A DNA stretch of 7,974 nt from Gammaproteobacteria bacterium (GTDB lineage Bacteria; Pseudomonadota; Gammaproteobacteria; Pseudomonadales; Pseudohongiellaceae), in the NCBI GenBank assembly GCA_002694855.1, contig NZNL01000002.1, forward strand, positions 1 to 7,974. Reading direction: 5' to 3'. Shown in pieces: positions 1-6,554 of this stretch (within the stretch, counting starts at the first letter, position 1; each line of letters begins with the position of its first letter). Under the pieces are notes generated by a model. The model did not search any database and had not been told where the DNA came from. It saw only the letters and a program-made list of their open reading frames with translations. The position numbers and the translations under genes were made by a program.

Positions 1-1037
1 AGATTGACTTACTGCAGGCAGAAGCGATTGCCGATCTCATCGATGCCAACTCCAAACAAGCAGTCCAATCTGCCATGCGCACTTTGAGGGGCCAATTTTC
101 AGAGTTAGTGCACCACCTGGTAACAATGCTAACGACTATTCGCGTCAGCGTAGAGGCGGCCATAGATTTTTCAGACGAAGATATAGATTTGATGGCCGAC
201 GCAAAGGTTGAGGAATCAATAGAAGAAACACTTAACCAGATCTCTGAGGTATATGCCCAGGCCCAGCAGGGCGCTTTACTCAAAGACGGGCTGCAGGTTG
301 TTATTACCGGGATACCAAATGCTGGAAAATCCAGTCTGTTGAATGCCCTGTCTGGTATTGATAGCGCTATCGTTACTGATATCCCCGGCACTACCCGGGA
401 TCTATTAAAAGAAGAAATCTCCATTGATGGAATGCCAATTCATATTATTGACACAGCGGGTCTCAGAACCAGCGATAACATTGTTGAAATAGAGGGGGTA
501 AAACGCACGCATGGCGCTATTGAAACAGCAGACCAGATTTTATTAGTCTTTGACTGCACTGCCCCTGAACAAGATGTGGATAAGGTGTTACAACCACTCA
601 ATCTTGCAGAGAAGAGCGCAGATTCAATTGAATCAATTCTTACTCGTTGTACGCTGATTTATAACAAAATTGACTTGCTGGACAACGCACCAAGTAAAGA
701 TACTATCCTGTATAAAAACAAAGAGCTTTCCAAAATCCATCTTTCAGCTAAACAGGGCACAGGAATCGGCATGCTTCGCGATCATCTGAAAACCTGTGCT
801 GGATTCAGGCCAACTGAGGAAACAGCATTTGTAGCACGAGAGCGACATCTGGCAGAGCTTAAAAAGGCCGAAAAACTTATAAAAACCAGTCTTCTACAGC
901 TTAGTAAGGGCTCACATCTTGAATTGGTCGCTGAGGATTTAAGGTTGGCTCAGAACCATTTAAGCACCATTACTGGGGAATTCACTAGTGACGACTTACT
1001 CGGTGAGATCTTCTCAAGTTTTTGTATTGGAAAGTAA
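1..1037 (+). CDS. mnmE: tRNA uridine-5-carboxymethylaminomethyl(34) synthesis GTPase MnmE, 5' truncated
   Basis: Reading frame open from base 3 to the stop at 1035-1037; about 344 codons are visible of a protein normally near 455 residues, so the N-terminal folate-binding domain lies before the window. The ATG at 75 is internal: the codons before it (IDLLQAEAIADLIDA) are typical MnmE helical-domain sequence. The inserted G domain shows G1 GIPNAGKSS (from 309), G2 in TDIPGTTRD, G3 DTAG (from 450), G4 NKID (from 663) and a G5-like SAK. The protein ends in CIGK (1023-1034), the conserved C-terminal Cys motif of the family. Known role: a potassium-activated cytoplasmic GTPase that with MnmG installs the (carboxymethyl)aminomethyl group on wobble U34 of tRNAs reading NNA/NNG codons. 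No rho-independent terminator follows; the stop is 2 bases before a DnaA-like box. Identity is certain. Confidence 0.98.
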   Translation, partial: IDLLQAEAIADLIDANSKQAVQSAMRTLRGQFSELVHHLVTMLTTIRVSVEAAIDFSDEDIDLMADAKVEESIEETLNQISEVYAQAQQGALLKDGLQVVITGIPNAGKSSLLNALSGIDSAIVTDIPGTTRDLLKEEISIDGMPIHIIDTAGLRTSDNIVEIEGVKRTHGAIETADQILLVFDCTAPEQDVDKVLQPLNLAEKSADSIESILTRCTLIYNKIDLLDNAPSKDTILYKNKELSKIHLSAKQGTGIGMLRDHLKTCAGFRPTEETAFVARERHLAELKKAEKLIKTSLLQLSKGSHLELVAEDLRLAQNHLSTITGEFTSDDLLGEIFSSFCIGK

Positions 1038-1039
1038 GG

Positions 1040-1048
1040 TTATCAACA
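1040..1048 (+). promoter_or_regulatory. DnaA box candidate TTATCAACA
   Basis: One mismatch (position 6) to TTATNCACA. It lies 2 bases after the mnmE stop and marks the left edge of the putative oriC. Confidence 0.55.
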
Positions 1049-1053
1049 GGATC

Positions 1054-1105
1054 CTACATACATTGACATTATGTTGACAAGTAAGCAAATATACTTGATA
1101 TGTAG
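1054..1105. repeat. Nested inverted repeats at the left end of oriC
   Basis: Outer arms CTACATA (1054-1060) and TATGTAG (1099-1105) are perfect 7-base complements. Inside them, CAAGTA (1078-1083) and TACTTG (1092-1097) form a second perfect 6-base pair around an 8-base loop. The left interior also has TTGACA twice, at 1063-1068 and 1074-1079, 11 bases apart. The arms are AT-rich with no U-tract, so this is a poor terminator. A protein-binding or structural element of the origin is possible; chance is not excluded. Confidence 0.4.
1072..1080 (-). promoter_or_regulatory. Weak DnaA box candidate TTGTCAACA
   Basis: Two mismatches to TTATNCACA when read on the minus strand. It counts only because of the company of better boxes nearby. 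Confidence 0.3.
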
Positions 1106-1112
1106 TGGATAA
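1104..1112 (-). promoter_or_regulatory. DnaA box candidate TTATCCACT
   Basis: Read on the minus strand it differs from the E. coli consensus TTATCCACA only in the last base. Confidence 0.6.
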
Positions 1113-1150
1113 AATTTGCGATCCTATTCCCGAAGTGAGAGACCATCTAG

Positions 1151-1159
1151 TTATGCACA
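1151..1159 (+). promoter_or_regulatory. DnaA box TTATGCACA
   Basis: Perfect match to TTATNCACA, near the middle of the mnmE-mnmG gap. Confidence 0.7.
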
Positions 1160-1210
1160 TTTAATTCAGACCTTATGGTTAGGCTACTAAGTGGTTTCCT
1201 CTGTAGTTAT

Positions 1211-1228
1211 CATTAATGCAAGCGCTTG
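1211..1228. repeat. Two adjacent perfect palindromes in oriC
   Basis: CATTAATG (1211-1218) is followed without a gap by CAAGCGCTTG (1219-1228). Both are perfect palindromes. They lie between DnaA box 1151-1159 and the unwinding side, a plausible dimeric-protein site, but no known consensus is recognised. Confidence 0.45.
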
Positions 1229-1249
1229 TCTTCAATGTATTTATCAGGC

Positions 1250-1258
1250 TTTTCAACA
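1250..1258 (+). promoter_or_regulatory. Weak DnaA box candidate TTTTCAACA, R1 position
   Basis: Two mismatches to TTATCCACA (position 3 T is often tolerated; position 6 A is not ideal). It lies 12 bases before the G-free AT tract and has the orientation of E. coli R1 relative to the unwinding element and mnmG, which raises its plausibility. Confidence 0.45.
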
Positions 1259-1270
1259 GATAACAGTGTC

Positions 1271-1336
1271 CCCTATAACAACAACATATATACCTTCTTA
1301 TATATAATCTTATATATATTTATATATTAATATAAT
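1271..1336. other. DNA unwinding element of oriC
   Basis: There is no G on the + strand from 1269 to 1336, and 1298-1336 has a single C. Inside, CTTATATATA occurs at 1297-1306 and 1309-1318, 12 bases apart, followed by a related TTATATATTA at 1320-1329. This is analogous to the L/M/R AT-rich 13-mers where DnaA opens E. coli oriC, although the sequence differs. It is bounded by DnaA boxes on both sides (1250-1258 and 1336-1344). Confidence 0.75.
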
Positions 1337-1344
1337 GTGTATAA
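1336..1344 (-). promoter_or_regulatory. DnaA box TTATACACA
   Basis: TGTGTATAA on the + strand is a perfect minus-strand TTATNCACA, identical to the E. coli R2 box sequence. It abuts the right edge of the AT-rich tract, on the mnmG side. Confidence 0.7.
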
Positions 1345-1373
1345 GAGAAGAATCACAAAGAAATTCGCTTAGC

Positions 1374-1402
1374 GGCTTTGGTAGTCTATATACTTCAAAG
1401 CC
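1374..1402. repeat. Inverted repeat / hairpin in the mnmG leader
   Basis: GGCTTTG (1374-1380) and CAAAGCC (1396-1402) are perfect complements with a 15-base loop. The loop can pair further (AGT 1383-1385 with ACT 1392-1394). It ends 24 bases before the mnmG ATG and encloses a TATACT hexamer (1389-1394). There is no U-tract, so a terminator is unlikely. It could be an operator over a promoter or an mRNA leader hairpin. Confidence 0.5.
1389..1394 (+). promoter_or_regulatory. Candidate -10 element TATACT for mnmG
   Basis: TATACT matches TATAAT in 5 of 6 bases and lies 32 bases before the mnmG start. No good -35 lies 16-18 bases upstream, so support is weak. A promoter pointing away from the unwinding element would parallel the gidA promoter of E. 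coli. Confidence 0.3.
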
Positions 1403-1426
1403 CTGATTAGAGACTTAACATTTCCC

Positions 1427-3334
1427 ATGCTTAGCAAGACTCAATATGACGTCATCGTTATTGGTGGAGGACATGCCGGTACAGAAGCTGCCCTCGCAGC
1501 TGCGCGTCTAGGCGCAAGCACTCTATTGGTGACTCACAGCATAGAGACTTTAGGGCAGATGTCATGTAATCCAGCTGTTGGGGGTATTGGAAAAAGCCAC
1601 TTAGTAAAAGAAGTTGACGCTCTTGGTGGAGCGATGGCGCAGGCGGTAGATCAAGCTGGTATCCATTTCCGTATTTTAAACGCGAGCAAAGGGCCCGCTG
1701 TTCGCGCTACTAGAGCACAAGCCGACCGCGCGCTTTACAAGGCAGCCGTCCGCCGGATTCTTGAAACCCAGAACAACTTGACGTTGTTTCAGCAAGGCGT
1801 GGATGACCTAATTATCGAATCGGATGTAATTAAAGGCGTTGTGACCCAGATGGGTCTGAAAATTCGTTCAAAGAAAGTTGTACTTACCACAGGAACTTTC
1901 CTAGGAGGAAAAATCCATATCGGTATGGAAAACAAACCTGGTGGGCGGGCTGGTGATCAGCCTTCTATAGCGCTCGCAGAGCGACTTAGAGAGTTACCGT
2001 TTAAAGTTGATCGGCTTAAAACCGGCACCCCCCCTCGTATAGATGGGAAGACCGTAGATTTTTCGGTTATGCTGCCGCAGGAAGGGGACACCCCTGTGCC
2101 TGTTATGTCCTACCTGGGTCAGGAATCTGATCATCCCAAACAAGTGAATTGCTACATCACCTCAACCAATGAAGCCTGCCATGAAATCATTCGCAGTGGG
2201 CTGGATCGCTCTCCGATGTATACCGGCATTATTGAAGGAACTGGACCTAGATACTGTCCGTCTATCGAAGATAAAGTAATGCGTTTTAGCGAAAAAACAT
2301 CTCACCAGATATTTGTGGAGCCAGAAGGATTGGACACAAATGAGTTGTATCCGAATGGCATCTCTACTTCGTTGCCGTATGACGTGCAAGTGGACATGGT
2401 TCACCAGATCAAGGGGTTTGAGAATGCTCACATTACCCGTCCAGGGTATGCCATCGAATATGATTATTTCGACCCTCGGGACTTGAAGTATTCTCTGGAA
2501 ACTAAATTTGTCGAAGGGCTCTATTTTGCGGGGCAGATAAATGGCACAACCGGTTATGAGGAAGCGGCTGCACAGGGGTTACTGGCTGGATTGAACGCAG
2601 GATTAGCCACACGCGGCGAAGAGTCCTGGTGTCCACGCCGTGACCAGGCGTATATAGGAGTATTGGTTGATGACCTGATAACACTGGGCACCAACGAACC
2701 CTATCGCATGTTTACCAGCAGAGCGGAGTACCGCTTAACATTGCGAGAAGACAATGCTGATTTGCGCCTTACACCCAAAGGTCGAACCCTTGGGCTCGTT
2801 AATGACGGGCGCTGGCAATTCTTCTCTGAGAAGCAGGAACGTATTGAGCGTGAGCTCGCGCGCTTGCGCAACACCTGGGTGCTACCAAAAAGCAAAGAAG
2901 CAACACAAGTAAACCCCTTATTAGAAAAACCAATTTCCCGGGAGTATAGCTTGGCTGACTTGCTAGCCAGGCCAGGAGTTGAGATTCAACCTTTGTTAGA
3001 AGCAGTGTTATCGGGAAAAGCACCTGCACCAGCTAATTCGCTTGAGCAGCAAGCCCAAAAACAGACAGAGATTCAGGTTAAATACCAAGGCTATATTGAT
3101 CGGCAATCTACAGAAATTGAACGTCTAAAAAAACAAGAGAATACAGGTCTTCCGCCAGAATTTGATTACGAGAAAATGCAGGGTTTGTCAAACGAACTGA
3201 AAGAAAAGCTCATAGAAGCGAGACCCGAAAACATTGGGCGAGCATCTCGAATCCCCGGAATGACGCCGGCAGCGATTTCTCTGCTGTTGATTTACCTGAA
3301 GAAATACCAAGCCCCGACGCGTAAAGCAGGATAA
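1427..3334 (+). CDS. mnmG: tRNA uridine-5-carboxymethylaminomethyl(34) synthesis enzyme MnmG
   Basis: 635 residues, full length (E. coli 629). FAD-dependent partner of MnmE; the two use methylenetetrahydrofolate and glycine or ammonium to modify U34 of tRNAs. Visible: N-terminal FAD-binding GGGHAG (residues 13-18), Cys47 in QMSCNPA and Cys277 in [11 protein letters not shown] (both conserved cysteines, same numbering as E. coli), the second family signature [17 protein letters not shown] (from residue 368), and the C-terminal MnmE/tRNA-binding helical region ending in [13 protein letters not shown] followed by LLL. The ATG at 1427 is the only sensible start: an in-frame TAG lies at 1406-1408 with no alternative start after it. 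The Shine-Dalgarno is poor (AGAGAC, about 13 bases away). It is the first gene right of the putative oriC and runs co-directionally with that fork; the next gene follows after 8 bases. Confidence 0.99.
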   Translation: MLSKTQYDVIVIGGGHAGTEAALAAARLGASTLLVTHSIETLGQMSCNPAVGGIGKSHLVKEVDALGGAMAQAVDQAGIHFRILNASKGPAVRATRAQADRALYKAAVRRILETQNNLTLFQQGVDDLIIESDVIKGVVTQMGLKIRSKKVVLTTGTFLGGKIHIGMENKPGGRAGDQPSIALAERLRELPFKVDRLKTGTPPRIDGKTVDFSVMLPQEGDTPVPVMSYLGQESDHPKQVNCYITSTNEACHEIIRSGLDRSPMYTGIIEGTGPRYCPSIEDKVMRFSEKTSHQIFVEPEGLDTNELYPNGISTSLPYDVQVDMVHQIKGFENAHITRPGYAIEYDYFDPRDLKYSLETKFVEGLYFAGQINGTTGYEEAAAQGLLAGLNAGLATRGEESWCPRRDQAYIGVLVDDLITLGTNEPYRMFTSRAEYRLTLREDNADLRLTPKGRTLGLVNDGRWQFFSEKQERIERELARLRNTWVLPKSKEATQVNPLLEKPISREYSLADLLARPGVEIQPLLEAVLSGKAPAPANSLEQQAQKQTEIQVKYQGYIDRQSTEIERLKKQENTGLPPEFDYEKMQGLSNELKEKLIEARPENIGRASRIPGMTPAAISLLLIYLKKYQAPTRKAG

Positions 3335-3342
3335 TACGCAAA

Positions 3343-4026
3343 ATGAAGAAATTTACTCAAATTCAAGAACGCGCTGAACAGCGCAAAGGAGGCGCGACTG
3401 CGCTGGAAAAACTTCTACCGCAAGTTGCCACCAAGAAGAAACTTGCCGCCAGGAGCGATGATCGCTACCTGGCCATGATGACAAAATGTATTAACCAGGC
3501 GGGCTTCAGCTGGAAAGTTATTGAGAACAAGTGGCCTGAATTCGAAGAAGCATTTTTCGGTTTTGACCCATTTAAACTAGAGCTGCTGCCACCGGAACAA
3601 TGGGAAGCCTATACCAGCGACCGGCGAGTAGTTCGCAATTGGCAGAAGATCAAGGCCTTGCAGGAGAATGTGTTTTTTATTCAGGAAACTGCCCGTGAAT
3701 TTGGAAGTTTTGGCAATTTTCTCGGGCGCTGGCCAGAGTCGGATCAGATCGGCTTGATGGCCCATTTAAAGCAACATGGTTCTCGTCTTGGCGGGCAGAG
3801 TTCAATGTGGTTTTTGCGAAGAGCCGGAAAAGATTGTTTCGTGTTGACCCGTGATGTGGTGCTGACACTAAAAAGTGTTGGTCTGGATATCGCGGAGCAA
3901 CCTTCGAGTAAACGCGATCTGAAGAAAGCGCAAGACCAGTTCAATGTCTGGCATGAGGAGACCGGCTTACCCTATAGCCATTTGAGCAGGATCGTCGCCT
4001 GTAGTGTTGGTGAGAATTACCTCTGA
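3343..4026 (+). CDS. Divergent DNA-3-methyladenine glycosylase I-like (HhH-GPD fold) protein
   Basis: 227 residues, 8 bases after mnmG and so likely cotranscribed; AGGA at 3328-3331 can serve as Shine-Dalgarno. By eye it aligns with E. coli Tag over AGFSWKV (53-59, Tag AGLSWIT), FDPFKL (74-79) and RVVRNWQKIKAL (95-106, Tag IIRHRGKIQAI). A later LGG (149-151) followed by FVLTRDVV (166-173) fits the helix-hairpin-helix plus conserved Asp (171). Unlike Tag, the catalytic-type Glu38 position is Cys49, and the zinc ligands (Cys4, His17, His175, Cys179 of Tag) have no counterparts. An N-terminal extension of about 35 residues (RAEQRKGGATALEKLLP) replaces them. I recall similar proteins annotated as 3-methyladenine glycosylase in pseudomonads. 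Alkylation-repair activity is inferred only; a non-catalytic DNA-binding role or another substrate is possible. Confidence 0.8.
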   Translation: MKKFTQIQERAEQRKGGATALEKLLPQVATKKKLAARSDDRYLAMMTKCINQAGFSWKVIENKWPEFEEAFFGFDPFKLELLPPEQWEAYTSDRRVVRNWQKIKALQENVFFIQETAREFGSFGNFLGRWPESDQIGLMAHLKQHGSRLGGQSSMWFLRRAGKDCFVLTRDVVLTLKSVGLDIAEQPSSKRDLKKAQDQFNVWHEETGLPYSHLSRIVACSVGENYL

Positions 4027-4074
4027 AACCACACCCTATATTTATAGACTCTCAAGTAGCGTCGGAAAACCCTT

Positions 4075-4716
4075 ATGTATGATTCCCCTGATCGAGAGTT
4101 GAGAAAGGGTCTGCGATCAATGGGGGTTTGCGGAGAAGAGAGTCTGGTATTTAGTTTGGCCCAGTATCTAAAGTTGCTTGAGAAGTGGAATCAGAAGGTT
4201 AACCTGGTCGCTAGTACTGACATAGGCTCTATGGTAGGCCGTCATGTTCTGGACAGCCTCTCCATCCATCCTTACCTGAGCGGAAATACTATTGTGGATG
4301 CCGGGTCTGGTGCCGGGCTTCCTGGAATCCCCTTGGCTATTTTAAATACAGACAAAGAATTTATCTTGGTGGACAGCAATGGCAAGAAAACACGGTTTCT
4401 ATTTCAGGTAAAGACCGAGCTTGGGTTGTCGAATGTAACCATCGAAAATTGTCGGGTTGAGCACTATGAAAGCAGCCGGCAAATTGATATGGTCATTAGC
4501 CGAGCTTTTTCTTCCTTGGAAGAGCTAGCAGTGAAAACCAGACACCTGATATCTTCTGGAAGTAACAAACCGTGTAAACTGTTGGCCATGAAAGGACGTT
4601 ATCCGAAAGAAGAGATCACAGCGTTGCCTGATGATGTTACCGTTTCCCGGATAGAAAAAATCATAGTCCCCGGTGAAAATTCACACAGGCACATTGTTGA
4701 GTTGATATGTAAATAA
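4075..4716 (+). CDS. rsmG: 16S rRNA (guanine(527)-N(7))-methyltransferase RsmG
   Basis: 213 residues (E. coli 207). A cytoplasmic SAM-dependent methylase that makes m7G527 in the 530 loop of 16S rRNA; loss of the family enzyme gives low-level streptomycin resistance. Visible: YLKLLEKWNQKVNLVAS near the N-terminus, RHVLDSLSI, the class I SAM-binding loop IVDAGSGAGLPGIPLAI (73-89), then VISRAFSSLEEL and AMKGRYP, all in the family order. The ATG at 4075 is preceded by GGA at 4064-4066, 8 bases away; a second ATG at 4079 is out of frame. The gap to the upstream glycosylase-like gene is 48 bases with no terminator, so it probably belongs to the mnmG transcript. The usual direct mnmG-rsmG adjacency is interrupted here by that gene. 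Confidence 0.98.
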   Translation: MYDSPDRELRKGLRSMGVCGEESLVFSLAQYLKLLEKWNQKVNLVASTDIGSMVGRHVLDSLSIHPYLSGNTIVDAGSGAGLPGIPLAILNTDKEFILVDSNGKKTRFLFQVKTELGLSNVTIENCRVEHYESSRQIDMVISRAFSSLEELAVKTRHLISSGSNKPCKLLAMKGRYPKEEITALPDDVTVSRIEKIIVPGENSHRHIVELICK

Positions 4717-4772
4717 AATAAGGCCAGAGATTCAAGATAAGAGTTTCGATACGGATTTAAACGGATAATACG

Positions 4773-5558
4773 GTGAGCAAAGTTTTAGCTATTGCCAATC
4801 AGAAAGGTGGGGTCGGGAAAACCACTACCTCGGTTAATCTTGCCGCTTCACTGAAGATAACACGGAAAAATGTATTGCTCATCGACCTTGACCCGCAGGG
4901 AAATGCAACTATGGGGTCCGGGATTGACAAGAATGCACTGGAGAAATCGGTCTACGACCTACTTGTTCAGGAAGCGGGGTTTGATGAAGTCGTCGTCAGG
5001 CCCGAAGAAGCCGGTTATGACTTGCTGCCTGCTAATGGGGATCTTGTTGCTGCTGAGGTCGATCTGATTATAGGCGAAAACCGTGAGACACGGTTGAGGC
5101 AGATTGTTGTAGCGATTAAACAACGGTACGATTTTGTTGTTATTGATTGTCCCCCATCATTAAACATGCTAACCATCAATGCCCTTGCGGCAGCCGATGG
5201 TGTAGTAATCCCTATGCAGTGTGAATACTATGCGCTGGAGGGATTATCGGCGTTAATGGATACCATAAGCACCATAAAGGATAGACTGAACCCGGAGCTG
5301 AAAATAGAAGGAATTTTGCGCACGATGTATGACCCGCGCAACAAATTAACTACAGAAGTAAACGGGCAGCTTTTTAATTATTTCGGCGATGCAGTATACC
5401 GCACTGTGGTACCCAGGAACGTCCGGCTGGCTGAAGCGCCCAGTTACGGCAAGCCCGCAATAAAATACGACAAACGATCAAGGGGGGCCATCGCCTACCT
5501 TGCTCTTGCTGGCGAAATGCTGCGCAGGCACGATGAAGCTGCGGCAGGTATCTCTTGA
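4773..5558 (+). CDS. parA: Chromosome partitioning ATPase ParA (Soj)
   Basis: 261 residues, the short chromosomal Soj type without an N-terminal helix-turn-helix. A deviant Walker A ATPase that binds the nucleoid as an ATP dimer and moves ParB-parS complexes apart. Visible: KGGVGKTTT (11-19) with signature Lys11 and Lys16, Walker A' DLDPQGNA (38-45) with Asp40, Walker B VIDCPPS (Asp125), and later MYDPRNKLT and VPRNVRLAEAPSYGKP, both typical of this family. The start is GTG at 4773, with GGA at 4763-4765 7 bases upstream. The 56-base gap after rsmG has no convincing promoter or terminator. parB follows after 57 bases. No 16-base parS (TGTTTCACGTGAAACA) is visible in the window, so the binding sites must lie elsewhere. 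Confidence 0.98.
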   Translation: MSKVLAIANQKGGVGKTTTSVNLAASLKITRKNVLLIDLDPQGNATMGSGIDKNALEKSVYDLLVQEAGFDEVVVRPEEAGYDLLPANGDLVAAEVDLIIGENRETRLRQIVVAIKQRYDFVVIDCPPSLNMLTINALAAADGVVIPMQCEYYALEGLSALMDTISTIKDRLNPELKIEGILRTMYDPRNKLTTEVNGQLFNYFGDAVYRTVVPRNVRLAEAPSYGKPAIKYDKRSRGAIAYLALAGEMLRRHDEAAAGIS

Positions 5559-5567
5559 TCGGGACGT

Positions 5568-5586
5568 CGGGTTGCATAACAACCCG
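5568..5586. repeat. GC-rich inverted repeat between parA and parB
   Basis: CGGGTTG (5568-5574) and CAACCCG (5580-5586) are perfect 7-base arms around the loop CATAA, starting 9 bases after the parA stop and ending 29 before the parB ATG. No U-run follows, so it is not a standard terminator. It could be an mRNA hairpin that tunes the ParA:ParB ratio, or an operator. Confidence 0.5.
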
Positions 5587-5615
5587 TAATAACTCGAAAC
5601 TGGTGAAAAGCAACG

Positions 5616-6518
5616 ATGGTAGATAACAAGAAGCTCGGGAAGGGCCTAGATGCGCTATTGTCCCCCGGCAGCTCGGAGACTATGGCTGGTCTGCTGGGCA
5701 AAACTGATAAAAGTCGTGCTCCGGCAGCGACTTCTGATAAAGATGGCGATCTTAAAAACATACCAATAGACTTAATCCAGCGGGGCAAATATCAGCCACG
5801 TACTAATATGCACGAGGAAGCCTTAGAGGAGCTAGCCGCGTCTATAAGGAAGCAGGGCGTCATGCAGCCTATCGTTATTCGCCCAATCTCCAGCGAAAAA
5901 TACGAAATCATCGCGGGTGAACGCCGCTGGCGAGCCAGCCAGTTAGCTGGGTTAGATAAGATACCGGCTATAATTAAGCCCGTTGGAGATGAGGCTGCTA
6001 TTGCCATGGCCCTGATTGAGAATATCCAGCGGGAAAATCTTAATCCTATCGAGGAAGCCATGGCGCTAAAGCGACTGCAGGACGAGTTTGAACTGACGCA
6101 GCAAGAAGTCGCAGATGCTGTCGGCAAGTCCAGAGTGACTGTAACTAACCTGATTCGTCTTATCGGGCTGCATACGGATGCGCGTCGCATGTTAGAGCGG
6201 GGCGATCTGGAGATGGGGCATGCCAGGGCGCTTCTGGCTTTGCCCGATGTCGAGCAACCGAAGACAGCTCGCACTGTTGTGGGCCGAGGGCTGTCCGTTC
6301 GGCAGACTGAATCGCTGGTCAGGCGCCTACTTTCAGGCGAGATTTCCGGCAAAGCATCCAAGGCTGTTGATCCAGACATCAAGAATCTAGAGGAAACGTT
6401 GGCGGGCAAGCTTGGCGCCAAAGTGCTGCTCCAACACACCGCCAAGGGTAAAGGTAGGCTAGTTGTAAAATACAATTCTTTGGATGAATTGGATGGTATT
6501 TTATCTCACATAAAGTAG
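5616..6518 (+). CDS. parB: Chromosome partitioning CTPase/DNA-binding protein ParB (Spo0J)
   Basis: 300 residues, normal for chromosomal ParB. It binds parS, clamps and slides on DNA with CTP, and stimulates ParA. Domains in order: N-terminal KKLGKGLDALLS, the ParA-interacting segment (5-16); CTP-binding N domain with IQRGKYQPRTN, the GERRWR box (101-106) and ENIQRENLNP (135-144); helix-turn-helix LTQQEVADAVGKSRVTVTN (160-178) for parS; and a C-terminal dimerisation segment ending GRLVVKYNSLDELDGIL. The ATG at 5616 has GGTGA at 5602-5606 as Shine-Dalgarno. A long open frame opposite (5792-6475, minus) is a coding shadow. The 3' end is followed by a 60-base gap and then the -10 of the atp promoter; no terminator hairpin is visible. 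Confidence 0.98.
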   Translation: MVDNKKLGKGLDALLSPGSSETMAGLLGKTDKSRAPAATSDKDGDLKNIPIDLIQRGKYQPRTNMHEEALEELAASIRKQGVMQPIVIRPISSEKYEIIAGERRWRASQLAGLDKIPAIIKPVGDEAAIAMALIENIQRENLNPIEEAMALKRLQDEFELTQQEVADAVGKSRVTVTNLIRLIGLHTDARRMLERGDLEMGHARALLALPDVEQPKTARTVVGRGLSVRQTESLVRRLLSGEISGKASKAVDPDIKNLEETLAGKLGAKVLLQHTAKGKGRLVVKYNSLDELDGILSHIK

Positions 6519-6554
6519 CAGGGGTCCGCCGCAAAAATTGTAGCTTTAGCGCAG

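Larger units (their letters stand above)
1038..1426. other. oriC: Putative chromosomal replication origin (oriC), non-coding
   Basis: This 389-base stretch between mnmE and mnmG has no credible gene. It carries six DnaA-box-like 9-mers: 1040-1048, 1072-1080 (-), 1104-1112 (-), 1151-1159, 1250-1258 and 1336-1344 (-). Two match TTATNCACA perfectly. An AT-rich unwinding element at 1271-1336 lies on the mnmG side, and box 1250-1258 sits just outside it in the position and orientation that R1 has in E. coli oriC. Established knowledge: oriC of E. coli and many relatives lies beside mnmG (gidA), with the AT 13-mers nearest that gene. Only two GATC sites occur here (1050, 1120), so there is no Dam/SeqA-style GATC cluster, and I found no full IHF consensus. 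Several inverted repeats are listed separately. Origin function is inferred. Confidence 0.85.

Noticed and set aside
1063..1101. TTGACA hexamers followed by TATACT/TGATAT as a promoter after mnmE
   Set aside because: Spacing to TATACT is 21 or 10 bases, and the sequences at 16-18 bases match TATAAT poorly; no gene follows for 300 bases.
1477..1620. GIGKS instead of the E. coli GIGKG in the MnmG nucleotide-binding region
   Set aside because: As I recall, pseudomonad MnmG carries the same Ser, so this is normal lineage variation rather than a defect.
2162..2895. Several minus-strand open frames inside mnmG
   Set aside because: They overlap conserved MnmG sequence, have no domain features and no upstream signals.
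4036..4047. CTATA-tt-TATAG inverted repeat before rsmG
   Set aside because: Only 5 weak A/T-rich pairs with a 2-base loop and no U-tract; easily chance.
4714..4719. TAAAAT as a -10 for a parA promoter
   Set aside because: TTG-type hexamers upstream give spacers of only 11-14 bases, too short for sigma70.
4717..5615. parS site near parAB
   Set aside because: I searched by eye for TGTTTCACGTGAAACA and close variants over the window and found none.
5792..6475. A 227-codon open frame on the minus strand opposite parB
   Set aside because: It is rich in Ser/Arg/Ala with no recognisable domain and lies wholly within the well-conserved parB coding frame: a codon-bias shadow.
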